Below the pieces are notes generated by a model. The model worked only from the letters and a program-made list of their open reading frames with translations, ran no database searches and had not been told where the DNA came from. Of a stretch of DNA of 64,000 bases, positions 63,903-64,000 are shown in pieces (position 1 is the stretch's first letter; each line of letters opens with the position of its first letter). The DNA comes from Burkholderia sp. L27(2015) (GTDB lineage: Bacteria; Pseudomonadota; Gammaproteobacteria; Burkholderiales; Burkholderiaceae): positions 97,303 through 161,302 of the forward strand of contig NZ_LMUX01000027.1 of assembly GCF_009765705.1 (NCBI RefSeq), given 5' to 3'. Position numbers and translations under genes: made by a program.

Positions 63903-64000
63903 CGCGCATCGATTTAGCGTGAGAGTTTGACAAAACTTGTACTTAATAAGGAGGATATTCAAGATAACTAAATTTTGAGAAGAAAGCAGCTGACGCCGGT
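63903..64000. other. Right window edge: ribosome-site-like sequence without visible start
   Basis: A strong aaggagg lies at 63948-63954, but no ATG or GTG follows at proper distance; the nearest candidate is TTG at 63975, 20 bases away. A new gene may begin here or beyond the edge. Confidence 0.25.

Overview
The window looks like chromosomal DNA of a beta-proteobacterium of the Burkholderia lineage (Burkholderiaceae). The evidence is its moderately high GC, the gene content (Burkholderia-type H-NS-like protein, single-chain indolepyruvate ferredoxin oxidoreductase beside an Lrp regulator, bioA-F-D-B order, a liu leucine-degradation cluster with aceK and carbonic anhydrase) and many Ala/Arg-rich proteins. 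The genus cannot be fixed by eye. No transposase, integrase, phage gene, CRISPR array or plasmid function was seen. Most genes are complete; the first gene is cut by the left edge.

Layout. 1-7 kb: a TPR/O-GlcNAc-transferase-like glycosyltransferase preceded by a response regulator and a sensor-less histidine kinase, then fpr, then a second TPR protein with a glycosyltransferase-9-like C-terminus. 7-12 kb: a phosphodiesterase-like hydrolase, two secreted unknown proteins, a nitroreductase, an L-2-hydroxyglutarate oxidase-like flavoprotein, a 21-bp tandem repeat and a dienelactone hydrolase. 12-17.3 kb: an orphan amino-acid ABC binding protein, a HugZ-like protein with a damaged 5' end, an H-NS-like protein after an AT-rich stretch, a CDF metal transporter and an Lrp regulator. 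17.6-22 kb: indolepyruvate ferredoxin oxidoreductase and a DnaQ-fold exonuclease. 22.6-26.9 kb: rlpA, yraN, gmhA/diaA, dolP-like, cytochrome c, rsmI and a tRNA-Ala(CGC). 27-37 kb: an MdfA-like efflux pump, folE, a diguanylate cyclase, a BASS transporter, a secreted unknown protein, nitronate monooxygenase divergent from a fluoroacetate-dehalogenase-like hydrolase, and a tartrate/D-malate dehydrogenase.

37-58 kb: nineteen genes on one strand. Reading in the direction of transcription they are liuR, ivd (liuA), aceK, carbonic anhydrase, acetyl-CoA acetyltransferase, SDR, ychJ, liuB; then a strong terminator; then liuC, bioA, bioF, bioD, bioB, liuD, a hydroxyacid dehydrogenase, HMG-CoA lyase, a YbaK protein, DUF1289, MaoC and an MBL hydrolase. 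Together they encode leucine breakdown from isovaleryl-CoA to acetyl-CoA and acetoacetate. The complete biotin pathway from KAPA synthesis onward sits between liuC and liuD, so cofactor synthesis is placed inside the operon of a biotin enzyme. Carbonic anhydrase can supply bicarbonate for the same carboxylase, and AceK can direct the resulting acetyl-CoA through the glyoxylate shunt.

58-64 kb: an MBL hydrolase divergent from liuR, then a less GC-rich accessory stretch with a MATE pump flanked by two related copies of a ~110-bp non-coding repeat, a LysR regulator and an MFS symporter.

A feature of the whole window is short in-phase tandem repeats (6, 9, 12, 18 and 21 bp) in gene ends, linkers and gaps, some of which have extended or interrupted otherwise conserved enzymes (BioD, LiuD, the indolepyruvate oxidoreductase, the LhgO-like protein).
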